The translations under genes and the position numbers were made by a program. The notes beneath the pieces were generated by a model. That model was not told where the DNA came from and did not search any database. It saw nothing but the letters and a program-made list of their open reading frames with translations. Shown piece by piece: positions 15,371 to 23,649 of a stretch of 45,413 nt of DNA; the first letter of the stretch is position 1, and every line of letters begins with the position of its first letter. This stretch comes from an uncultured Bacteroidia bacterium (GTDB lineage Bacteria; Bacteroidota; Bacteroidia; Bacteroidales; UBA932), in contig CACZEU010000035.1 of the NCBI GenBank assembly GCA_902780175.1, positions 1-45,413 on the forward strand. The letters run 5' to 3'.

Positions 15371-16689
15371 GAAAAGCCATCATACTCATAGCAGCCCTTG
15401 CCTTGACCGCCTGTTCGGCCAGGGCCTTGCTGTCCCAGGACGTCGTCCGCTCCGAAATGGTCCGCAACCCCGAAGCCTCACACCTCGACGGCCTCGAAGG
15501 AAAACTAAAATGGAACTACACCACCGGCCTGGAACTCCAATCGTTCCTCGACGCCGCAATGGCGGGCAAGGATGCGACTAAGGCTGACAAGGGCTCCAAA
15601 GGCACCGCCCGCGATTGTGGCAGTGAGGCGACGGAGGTGGCAGTGCCCTCAAAAGGCATTGGCCCTTACGAACTGACTTTTGAGGGCACTGCCGCCGGAG
15701 GAGCCGGAGTACGCTATATCGATGCAGTACGCTACGTTGACGCCTGGTACGACGCAATAATTGACAGCACCGGACGCATAGGGATGAACTACAAGAAGTC
15801 CAACTACTCCCTCGACCACATCTGCCCCGGCAGGACCCTCTTCGCCCTCTACGACCTGACCGGCAAAGAGAAATACCGCGCCGCCATGGACACCCTCTAC
15901 GCCCAGATCCAATCCCAGCCCCGCACCCCCGAAGGCGGCTTCTGGCACAAAAAAATCTACCCGAACCAGATGTGGCTCGACGGCCTTTACATGGCCCAGC
16001 CCTTCTACGCCGAATACACCGCCCGCTACGTCCCCGACAGCCTCAAGGCCGCCAACTTCGAAGACATAGCCCGCCAGTTCGACCTCGCCTGGACCAGGTG
16101 CTACGACCCGTCAACCGGCCTCCTCCGCCATGCCTGGGACTCCTCCCGCAGCATGTTCTGGTGCGACGCCACGACAGGCCAGTCCGCCCACGCCTGGGGC
16201 CGCGCCCTCGGCTGGTACGCCATGGCCCTCGTCGAAGTCATCCCCTGGATGCCCGAAGGAGCCCTCAGGCTCGACCTAACCGGCAAGCTCGACAAACTCT
16301 GCCACAACATCATGCCCTACGCCGACCCCGAAACCCGCATGTGGTACCAGGTCCTCGACCGCCCCGGCCAGGAAGGCAACTACCTGGAAGCGACCGCCAG
16401 CGCAATGTTCACCTACGCCCTCCTCAAGGGCTGCAGGAACGGCTGGGTCAAAGGCATCAAGATGGAAACCGCCCGCAGCATATACCGCGACCTCCTCGTA
16501 ACCTTCGTCAGCTACGACCCTTCCACCGGCCTGGTAGACCTCAACCGCTGCTGCGAAGTCGCCGGACTCGGCGGCAAGGAGAACCGCAGCGGCACCTACG
16601 AGTATTACATCAACGAAAAGATACGCAGCAACGACCCCAAAGGCATCGGTCCCCTGATCTGGGCCGCGCTTGAATACGAAAAATTATGA
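15367..16689 (+). CDS. GH105 unsaturated rhamnogalacturonyl hydrolase with an in-frame hairpin insertion
   Basis: A 440-aa (alpha/alpha)6-barrel hydrolase with a lipobox LALTAC (Cys about residue 16). Family features are KWNYTTGLELQSF, WHKKIYPNQMWLDGLYMAQPF (with the catalytic Asp region), SAHAWGRALGWYAMALVEVIPWMP and YLEATASAMFTYALLKG. GH105 enzymes cleave the unsaturated uronate from the non-reducing end of oligosaccharides made by pectin or rhamnogalacturonan lyases, usually in the periplasm. Residues about 62-107 (AAMAGKDATKADKGS and on) interrupt the first helical repeat. Relatives have only a short turn there, and the DNA for this stretch contains a perfect 17-bp inverted repeat. The insertion keeps the frame. 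The gene overlaps its upstream neighbour by 4 nt and the next start by 4 nt. Confidence 0.9.
   Translation: MRKAIILIAALALTACSARALLSQDVVRSEMVRNPEASHLDGLEGKLKWNYTTGLELQSFLDAAMAGKDATKADKGSKGTARDCGSEATEVAVPSKGIGPYELTFEGTAAGGAGVRYIDAVRYVDAWYDAIIDSTGRIGMNYKKSNYSLDHICPGRTLFALYDLTGKEKYRAAMDTLYAQIQSQPRTPEGGFWHKKIYPNQMWLDGLYMAQPFYAEYTARYVPDSLKAANFEDIARQFDLAWTRCYDPSTGLLRHAWDSSRSMFWCDATTGQSAHAWGRALGWYAMALVEVIPWMPEGALRLDLTGKLDKLCHNIMPYADPETRMWYQVLDRPGQEGNYLEATASAMFTYALLKGCRNGWVKGIKMETARSIYRDLLVTFVSYDPSTGLVDLNRCCEVAGLGGKENRSGTYEYYINEKIRSNDPKGIGPLIWAALEYEKL
15639..15693. repeat. Perfect 17-bp inverted repeat (palindromic element) inside the GH105 gene
   Basis: GGCAGTGCCCTCAAAAG (15639-15655) and its exact reverse complement (15677-15693) enclose a 21-nt loop. 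It lies in the roughly 45-codon stretch that looks inserted in the GH105 frame. A related core (TTGAGGCCACTGCC) forms a hairpin at 32355-32387. Confidence 0.8.
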
Positions 16690-18419
16690 AAAGGATACTT
16701 GCCATCATAGCCGCACTGCCCCTCTTCTGCGCCTGCCCGGAGAACAACAAGCCGCAGGAGCAGACGGCCCCTGCAACACCTGCGGGCGTCACCCTGCACA
16801 GGGCCACCGAGACATCCCTTACATTCAAATGGACTCCCGTCGAAGGAGCCGCCACCTACGGCTGGCGCCTGGTCGAGGGCACCACGGAAGCCGACAAGGG
16901 CTCCACATCGTCCCGCAGCGTAGAAATAACCAACCTCAAGAAGGCCACAACCTATAAATTCTACGTACGCAGCATCTCCGCAGCCGGCAATTCCGACTGG
17001 AGCGCCCCCCTTGAGGCAACCACCGAAGGCAGCGAGACTCCTGACCCCGGCACCGACCCCGTCGATCCTCCCGTAGATCCTTCATATTATGAGGAATTCG
17101 CGATACCCGCACACGAAGAGGACGGAGCGGCACGCGCCTTCCCCGGCGCCGAGGGCGGCGGAATGTGGGTCACCGGCGGCCGCGGAGGCAAGGTCCTCCA
17201 CGTCACCAGCCTGGAAGACAGCAACAGCGAAGGCACCATCCGCTGGGCAGTCACCCAGAATTACGCACGCACCATCGTATTCGACGTAGCCGGCATCATC
17301 AGCCTCACGAGCGCACTCGTAGTCAACCGCGACAACGTCACGATTGCCGGCCAGACAGCCCCCGGCGACGGCATCTGCCTGCGGGGCAACACCTTCCGCA
17401 TAGCGGCCAACAACGTCATCGTACGCTTCATCCGCTGCCGCATGGGCGACGAGACCGGCGTGGAGAACGACGCCATGCAGGTAATGAACGGCGACGGCGA
17501 CAAGTACTCCGGCATCATCATCGACCACTGCTCCACCAGCTGGAGCACCGACGAATGCGCCTCCTTCTACGGCATGAAGGACTTTACCTTCCAGTGGAAC
17601 ATAGTCTCCGAAAGCCTCCGCCAGTCCCTCCACGAGAAAGGCGCCCACGGCTACGGAGGCATCTGGGGCGGCACCAACGCCACCTATCACCATAACCTCC
17701 TCGCCCACCACGACTCCCGCAACCCCCGAATCGACCACGACTACGTCTCCCCACAGAAGGGCCCCGTCAGCATAGTCAACAACGTGGTTTACAACTGGAA
17801 AGGCAACACCTGCTACGGCGGCGAGAGTTCCAGCGGCTCCGGCGGAGGCTACCGCAAGTACAACTTCGTGGGCAACTACTATAAACCCGGCCCCGCAACC
17901 CCGTCCAACCATATCTGGTTCATAGAGCCCACCACCTCCTGCAGCAACTGCAGCAAGACATACAGCGGCTCCATCCTCCCCGGACATTTCTATATGACCG
18001 GCAATATAATGTACGGCCATGACGCCCTCACCAGCGACAACTGGAGCACGGTACACGGAGCCAACGCCTCCGTAATCGCCCAGATTAAGGAAACCGGCGC
18101 ATTCGACGCCGAAAAAGAAAGTGGCATTGGAAACGCATCACAAGGAAAGCAGAAAGACAGGCGGCGATGCGCCGAACAATCTCATCACGCTCTGTATTGC
18201 ATGCCACGATGCCATCACGGATCCAACGACTCCGACTCCGACGGCATGCCCGACTGGTTCGAGCAGCAGTTCGGCCTCGGCAAGTCCAACCCCGCGGACG
18301 CCGCCCAGACGACCCTCGACAAGAACGGCCGTTACACCAACCTGGAAATGTACCTCCACTATATAGTAAAGGACATAGTGAACGCAGGCAACGCAAACTC
18401 AAATTACACAAAACTATAA
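16686..18419 (+). CDS. FN3 + PL1-type pectate lyase lipoprotein, interrupted by an HNH-like fragment
   Basis: 577 aa. The lipobox is LPLFCAC; an FN3 domain (about residues 30-118) and a Pro/Asp linker follow. The PL1-like beta-helix starts RAFPGAEGGG (about 150) and has the subfamily pattern NVTIAGQTAPGDGI, FIRCRMGDE, DHCSTSWSTDE, YHHNLLAHHDSRNPR. The end, DSDSDGMPDWFEQQFGLG, is the usual Asp-rich C-terminus. It should cut polygalacturonan by beta-elimination at the cell surface. Oddity: residues about 476-513 (KESGIGNASQGKQKD and on) do not look like a pectate lyase. The same DNA in the +2 frame encodes an HNH-nuclease motif, and the segment that normally lies there in relatives seems missing. 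The reading frame survives, but the fold may be damaged. SusC starts 34 nt downstream. Confidence 0.85.
   Translation: MKRILAIIAALPLFCACPENNKPQEQTAPATPAGVTLHRATETSLTFKWTPVEGAATYGWRLVEGTTEADKGSTSSRSVEITNLKKATTYKFYVRSISAAGNSDWSAPLEATTEGSETPDPGTDPVDPPVDPSYYEEFAIPAHEEDGAARAFPGAEGGGMWVTGGRGGKVLHVTSLEDSNSEGTIRWAVTQNYARTIVFDVAGIISLTSALVVNRDNVTIAGQTAPGDGICLRGNTFRIAANNVIVRFIRCRMGDETGVENDAMQVMNGDGDKYSGIIIDHCSTSWSTDECASFYGMKDFTFQWNIVSESLRQSLHEKGAHGYGGIWGGTNATYHHNLLAHHDSRNPRIDHDYVSPQKGPVSIVNNVVYNWKGNTCYGGESSSGSGGGYRKYNFVGNYYKPGPATPSNHIWFIEPTTSCSNCSKTYSGSILPGHFYMTGNIMYGHDALTSDNWSTVHGANASVIAQIKETGAFDAEKESGIGNASQGKQKDRRRCAEQSHHALYCMPRCHHGSNDSDSDGMPDWFEQQFGLGKSNPADAAQTTLDKNGRYTNLEMYLHYIVKDIVNAGNANSNYTKL
18112..18218 (+). 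mobile_element. HNH-endonuclease gene fragment embedded out of frame in the pectate lyase
   Basis: Read from 18112 in the +2 frame relative to the lyase, the DNA gives KKKVALETHHKESRKTGG followed by DAPNNLITLCIACHDAIT. This matches the HNH core pattern HHxxxRxxGGxxxxxNLxxLCxxCHxxI, including both His, the Asn and the zinc-binding CxxC. Such cores occur in intron-encoded, IscB-like and prophage HNH nucleases. The first CxxC knuckle and everything around it is missing, so this is a relic of about 105 bp. Confidence 0.7.
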
Positions 18420-18453
18420 TTCTATTACTAACCATTAACCAAACAAACTCCAA

Positions 18454-21400
18454 ATGAACAGTTTAGCAAAGAAACTAATCCTTGCGATCCTCTGCCTCGG
18501 AGCTGCTTGGTCGCTTTCCGCCCAGACTACCGTAAAGGGTATAGTGACGGACGAAAGCGGTGAACCGCTCATCGGCGCGGGCGTCTTCGTAGAAGGCACC
18601 ACGGTCGGTACGGTCACCGGTCTCGACGGCGACTACGAGCTCGTCGTTCCGGCAGATGCAGTTAATCTGGTGTTCTCATTCATCGGCCTCGCCGACCAGA
18701 CCGTCCCCATTGCCGGACGTGACAGGATCGACGTCGTCCTTGCTACGGACACCACCGTTCTCGACGAGGTTGTCGTCGTCGGTTACCAGACGGTCAAGCG
18801 CCGCGATCTCCTCGGCTCCGTATCGTCCGTGAACTCCGACAAGCTCACCGAACAGCCTGTAACCTCCGTCAGCCAGGCACTCTCCGGCAAGATGGCCGGC
18901 GTTTCCGTGGTCACCACCGAAGGCGACCCCGACGCCGACATCAAGATCCGCGTGCGCGGCGGCAGTTCCATCACCCAGGACAATAGCCCTCTGTACATCG
19001 TGGACGGATTCCCCGTAGAGTCCATCAACGACATCCCGTCCTCCGAGATCCAGAGCATCGACGTCCTCAAGGATGCATTCTCCACCGCAATCTACGGTAG
19101 CCGCGGCGCCAACGGTGTCGTCATCGTTACCACCAAGAGCGCAGAGAAAGGCCAGAAGATCAGCGTCAAGCTCAACACCTACTACGGTCTCAAGAAGATG
19201 GCCAACGCAGGTGCGATCAAGGCAATGGATTCCGAAAACTTCGTCAAGTTCCAGTACGAACTCGGTTCCATCCGCGGCGACCTCAGCTCACACTACACCC
19301 CCTACTTCGGTTCCTTCAGCGACATCGACCTCTATACGGGTCTTCCCACCAACAACTGGGTTGACGCCGTATTCGGCAACACAGGCAACACCTTCAGCGC
19401 CGACGCATCCATTTCCGGCAGCGGTGACGGATACAGCTGGACCCTCGGTTACGCCCACATGGGCGACAAGGCCATCATGGCAGGATCCAACTACAGCCGT
19501 GACAACCTCAACTTCAAGGGTCACTTCAAGACCGGCAAGACCACCAGCGTCGACGCCAACATCCGCTATTCCGTAGTGAATGTACGCGGCTCCGGCGCCA
19601 ACGGCATCAATGACTCCGGTTCCACCTCCGGTAACGGCCGTCTCAAGCACGCCGTCTCCTACGCTCCCATCCCCGTGGCCGCCACCACCACCGACTCCGA
19701 CCTGGAGCAGGACTATGGCGACAACGCTCCGCCGCTCCTTTCGGTCGCCGACAACGACAGCAAGCGCGTCCGTACCACCTGGAACGCCAATGCGGCATTC
19801 AACTGGGAGATTATCAAGAACCTCAAACTCAAGATTGAGGGCGGCCTGGAGGACTACCGCCAGGGCGACGACCGCTTCTACGGTCTCACCACCTATTACG
19901 TAGCCAACAACTCCACCGTGAAGAACACTCCTTCCACACAGCACAAGGAGGCCTTCCGCACCCGCTACCGCAATACCAACACCCTCAACTACGACTTCAG
20001 TGAGATGCTCGGTGACAAGCACAACCTCACCGCCCTCCTCGGCGAAGAGCTCACCATCACCAAGAGCAACACCATCACCGACATGATCGACGGCCTGCCT
20101 CTGTTCTACAATGCGGCCATGGCCTGGAACTTCATGGCTTCCGGTATCCCTTCATCGTCCAACAACTACTACAGCCCGGACGACAAGCTCCTTTCCTTCT
20201 TCGGACGCGTCAACTACGACTACGACCACCGTTACTCCATCGGAGCCACGCTCCGTACCGACGGCAGCTCCAAGTTCGCAGAAGGACACCGCTGGGGCTT
20301 CTTCCCTTCCGCCGCAGCTTCCTGGACCATTTCCAATGAAAGCTTCATGGACGAGGCTCACGGCTGGCTCGACCAGCTCAAGCTCCGTTACAGCTTCGGT
20401 ACCGCAGGCAACAACAACATCCCTTCCGGCCAGTTGCTCAAGCAGTACAGCTCTTCCACCACTGCCTACTTGAGTATGACCAGCAACATCTTCAATGCCG
20501 GCAAGATCCTCAACAACCCCGAACTCACCTGGGAAACCACCTACACCCACAATATCGGTCTCGACTTCAGCCTCTGGCAGAGCAAGCTCAGCGGTAGCCT
20601 GGAGGTCTATCAGAACGACACCAAGGACCTTCTGATCAACTTCCCCATCCCCGGTTCCGGTTACGACTCCCAGTACCAGAACGTAGGTTCCACCCGCAAC
20701 CGCGGTATCGAACTTACCCTCAACGCTCCCATCGTCCAGACCAAGGACTTCTCCCTGAACTTCAGCGGCAACATCGCCTACAACGTCAACAGGGTTACCG
20801 ACCTCGGCGGACTTGAGAGCATTATGGCTCAGTCCACCTGGGCATCCACCGAGATACCTGCCGACTACATCGTCCAGGTAAATCAGCCTCTCGGTAACAT
20901 GTACGGCTACCAGTCCGACGGTATGTACACCGTGGACGACTTCACCTGGGACGGCTCCAAGTGGGTACTCAACGAAGGCGTAGCTGATGCTTCTGGAATC
21001 ATTGGCGAAAACTATCTTCGTCCCGGTGCACCCAAGTTCAAGGATCAGCTCAACATTCCCGTATATAAGACCGACGAGGAAGGCAACGAGCTCACCGACA
21101 AGGACGGCAAGCCCATAGTAGACCACTATGTGGGCGATGGAATGATTACAGTAGCAGACCGCACCATCATCGGTAACGCAAGTCCCGATTTCACCGGCGG
21201 TTTCTCCCTCAGTGCATACTGGAAGGGTTTCGACCTCGGCGCCAACTTCAACTTCATGATCGGCAACCAGGTGTATAACGCCAACAAGATCGAGTTCACC
21301 TCTTCCCGCAAGTATTACAACCGTAACCTAATCAACATGATGGATGTCAACAAGCGCTGGACCAACATCGACTGGGAGACCGGAGAACTCATCAACGATC

Positions 21401-21735
21401 CAGAAACCCTACGTGCCCTCAACCAGGGCAAGACGATGTGGAACCCTGCCGTCGCCAAGGCTGTTTTCAGCGACTGGGCGGTTGAAGATGCTTCATTCCT
21501 GCGGCTGCAGACCCTCACCCTGGGTTACACCCTTCCCGAGACTCTCACAGAGAAGATCAAGATCCGCAGGCTACGCGTCTATGCCACCGGAACCAATCTG
21601 TGGTGCCTTACCAAGTATTCAGGCTACGACCCCGAAGTCGACACCCGTCGCGCCACCCCCCTTACTCCCGGTGTGGACTACTCCGCCTACCCCAAGAGCA
21701 TAGGCTTCGTAGCAGGTATCAACCTTTCTTTCTAA
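18454..21735 (+). CDS. SusC/RagA-family TonB-dependent outer-membrane transporter
   Basis: A 1093-aa protein. It has a signal peptide (MNSLAKKLILAILCLGAAWSLSAQ), a carboxypeptidase-D-like regulatory domain (VKGIVTDESGEPLIGAGVFV and on, about residues 27-105), a TonB-box-like segment DEVVVVGYQTVKRRDLLGSV, a plug domain (VSQALSGKMAGV, IRVRGGSSI, SPLYIVDGFPV, DVLKDAFSTAIYGSRGANGVV) and a long barrel ending NLSF. These are the SusC hallmarks. With the SusD 12 nt downstream it forms the outer-membrane importer, here most likely for galacturonan oligomers given the enzymes on both sides. There is no anti-sigma or FecR pair nearby. No TAnnTTTG promoter is visible just upstream, so it is likely read through from the enzyme genes. 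Confidence 0.96.
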   Translation: MNSLAKKLILAILCLGAAWSLSAQTTVKGIVTDESGEPLIGAGVFVEGTTVGTVTGLDGDYELVVPADAVNLVFSFIGLADQTVPIAGRDRIDVVLATDTTVLDEVVVVGYQTVKRRDLLGSVSSVNSDKLTEQPVTSVSQALSGKMAGVSVVTTEGDPDADIKIRVRGGSSITQDNSPLYIVDGFPVESINDIPSSEIQSIDVLKDAFSTAIYGSRGANGVVIVTTKSAEKGQKISVKLNTYYGLKKMANAGAIKAMDSENFVKFQYELGSIRGDLSSHYTPYFGSFSDIDLYTGLPTNNWVDAVFGNTGNTFSADASISGSGDGYSWTLGYAHMGDKAIMAGSNYSRDNLNFKGHFKTGKTTSVDANIRYSVVNVRGSGANGINDSGSTSGNGRLKHAVSYAPIPVAATTTDSDLEQDYGDNAPPLLSVADNDSKRVRTTWNANAAFNWEIIKNLKLKIEGGLEDYRQGDDRFYGLTTYYVANNSTVKNTPSTQHKEAFRTRYRNTNTLNYDFSEMLGDKHNLTALLGEELTITKSNTITDMIDGLPLFYNAAMAWNFMASGIPSSSNNYYSPDDKLLSFFGRVNYDYDHRYSIGATLRTDGSSKFAEGHRWGFFPSAAASWTISNESFMDEAHGWLDQLKLRYSFGTAGNNNIPSGQLLKQYSSSTTAYLSMTSNIFNAGKILNNPELTWETTYTHNIGLDFSLWQSKLSGSLEVYQNDTKDLLINFPIPGSGYDSQYQNVGSTRNRGIELTLNAPIVQTKDFSLNFSGNIAYNVNRVTDLGGLESIMAQSTWASTEIPADYIVQVNQPLGNMYGYQSDGMYTVDDFTWDGSKWVLNEGVADASGIIGENYLRPGAPKFKDQLNIPVYKTDEEGNELTDKDGKPIVDHYVGDGMITVADRTIIGNASPDFTGGFSLSAYWKGFDLGANFNFMIGNQVYNANKIEFTSSRKYYNRNLINMMDVNKRWTNIDWETGELINDPETLRALNQGKTMWNPAVAKAVFSDWAVEDASFLRLQTLTLGYTLPETLTEKIKIRRLRVYATGTNLWCLTKYSGYDPEVDTRRATPLTPGVDYSAYPKSIGFVAGINLSF

Positions 21736-21747
21736 TCCGACGTGCAT

Positions 21748-23637
21748 ATGAAAAAGATATTTATAATCCTTTCCGCCGCCGTAATCGCGGTATGCGCATC
21801 TTCCTGCGAGAAGTTCCTCGATTCCGAGGCTCCCTCCTCTTTCGACGCCGCAACGGTGTTTTCCAACTACTCTCTTGCCGAAAGCCAGATGTTCTCAGCC
21901 CTCGAATCGATTGGACAACAAAACTCCTACCGCGGACGTTACCTCAGCTGGATAGGTCTCAACAGCGATATAGAGTGGTTTAATTCATTCGATGGTGTAA
22001 ACATAACAGAGAAGGATGGCAAAGTAACTGAAGTTAAAGAAAAAGACGAGAGTAAACACGCTATCGCAGCTTATGCACTGAAACCTAACAATGATCAATT
22101 AAACTTGGATAACGGGCCTTTCGCCAAACTTTACGAGGGCATCGAGCGCCTAAACCTCACCATCGAAGGCATAACCCGCTACGGCAAGATCGAAGAGAAC
22201 GCCGACATGGCCTCCCTCCTCGGCGAAGCGCTGACCCTCAGGGCTATGTTCTACTATGACCTGGTAAGGGCCTGGGGTGACGTTCCCGCCCGCTTCGAAC
22301 CTACGACCAGCGAGACTATCTACCTTCCCAAAGTCAGCCGCGACACCGTCTTCGTGCACATCCTCAAGGATCTCGAGAGCGCCATCCCCGTGCTGGCTTA
22401 TCCCGGCAAGACTGCCGTCACTTCCCGCACCGACCGCATCAACAAGGTCTTTGCCGAAGGTCTGTATGCCCGTATAGCCCTCATGGCATCCGGTTATGCA
22501 ATCCGTCCTGATGACAATATGGTAGGCACCGGCGACCCTGGCACGGTACGCATCACCAATGAGCCGATGCTCCAAAAGAGCGTCCTTTATCCCAAAGCCC
22601 TCGAGTACCTGCGTGACGCCATCAATTCCAAGAGTGCATCACTCCAGGATTATGAGACCCTGTGGAAGAATCAGAGCAACTGCGACAACCTAGTTGCAGG
22701 TCCCGGTTTCGAGACTCTCTACGTAATTCCCTTCTCTGACGGACGCGGACGCTGGAACTTTACTTTCGCTATTCGCTCTGAGGAATCAAAATACTCAGAT
22801 GGAATAAAACGTGGCGGCGACGCCGGTCCTATACCCACCATGTGGTTCCGTTACGACCCCAAGGACATCAGGCGCGACCTCACCTGCGTCAACTGGCGCT
22901 GGAATTCAAATAATGAAAAGGAACTCGTTGGCATCCAGAAATGGTACTTCGGAAAATACCGCTTCGAGTGGATGACCAGGAACCCTTACACCGGCGGCAA
23001 TGACGACGGCGTCAAGCCCCTCGTGATGCGTTATGCCGACATCCTCCTCATGGCAGCAGAAATCGCCAACGAGCAGGGTGAACTCAACGAAGCGAAGGAA
23101 TACCTCCGCCAGATCCGCCACCGTGCATTCCCCACCGACCTCGATGCAGCCGACGCCTATGTCGACAAGATCGGCAGCAAGGATGCGATGTTCAACGCAA
23201 TCGTCGATGAGCGCGCCCTCGAGTTCTGCGGCGAAATGACCCGCAAGTTCGACCTCATCCGCTGGAACCTTCTCAAGGACAAGATGGATGAGTCCAGGGC
23301 TGAAATGAGGGATTTGCGCGAGCTACGCGGCAAGTTCGCGAACATCAACGGACTCGGCGGAGATGTTTACGTTCAGGCCAATGGCAGCGAAATCTCCGTA
23401 TGGGGCCTTACCGGAGAAGTCACCAAGCCCAAGGGTAATTGGGAAAAGAAATCCGGATACATCAACAAAATTGCAGACGAGAAGGGTAACGGTACCGGTC
23501 TCTACGATGCCCTTTTGGACTATGGTATGTACTCCGTATCCAATCCTGTCCAGCATACTTTCTGGCCCATTTTCGAAACCACAATGACAAACAGTCAGGG
23601 CTATATCAAGAATGACTATGGCTATGACAACTTTTAA
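21748..23637 (+). CDS. SusD/RagB-family glycan-binding surface lipoprotein
   Basis: About 629 aa. The ATG at 21748 begins MKKIFIILSAAVIAVCASSC (lipidated Cys at 20); a GTG two codons earlier at 21742 is possible but less likely. The sequence has the SusD/RagB pattern: EKFLDSEAPSSF near the N-terminus, a helical LGEALTLRAMFYYDLVRAWGDVP (SusD-like TPR core), then RYADILLMAAEIANEQGELNEAKEYLRQIRHRA and DERALEFCGEMTRKFDLIRWNLL near the end. It caps the SusC barrel on the cell surface and captures oligosaccharides. Two short AT-richer patches (about 21990-22125 and 22770-22910) stand out from the GC-rich coding context and lie between conserved helices, perhaps recombined binding loops. Confidence 0.95.
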   Translation: MKKIFIILSAAVIAVCASSCEKFLDSEAPSSFDAATVFSNYSLAESQMFSALESIGQQNSYRGRYLSWIGLNSDIEWFNSFDGVNITEKDGKVTEVKEKDESKHAIAAYALKPNNDQLNLDNGPFAKLYEGIERLNLTIEGITRYGKIEENADMASLLGEALTLRAMFYYDLVRAWGDVPARFEPTTSETIYLPKVSRDTVFVHILKDLESAIPVLAYPGKTAVTSRTDRINKVFAEGLYARIALMASGYAIRPDDNMVGTGDPGTVRITNEPMLQKSVLYPKALEYLRDAINSKSASLQDYETLWKNQSNCDNLVAGPGFETLYVIPFSDGRGRWNFTFAIRSEESKYSDGIKRGGDAGPIPTMWFRYDPKDIRRDLTCVNWRWNSNNEKELVGIQKWYFGKYRFEWMTRNPYTGGNDDGVKPLVMRYADILLMAAEIANEQGELNEAKEYLRQIRHRAFPTDLDAADAYVDKIGSKDAMFNAIVDERALEFCGEMTRKFDLIRWNLLKDKMDESRAEMRDLRELRGKFANINGLGGDVYVQANGSEISVWGLTGEVTKPKGNWEKKSGYINKIADEKGNGTGLYDALLDYGMYSVSNPVQHTFWPIFETTMTNSQGYIKNDYGYDNF

Positions 23638-23649
23638 TAACGACGCCTT

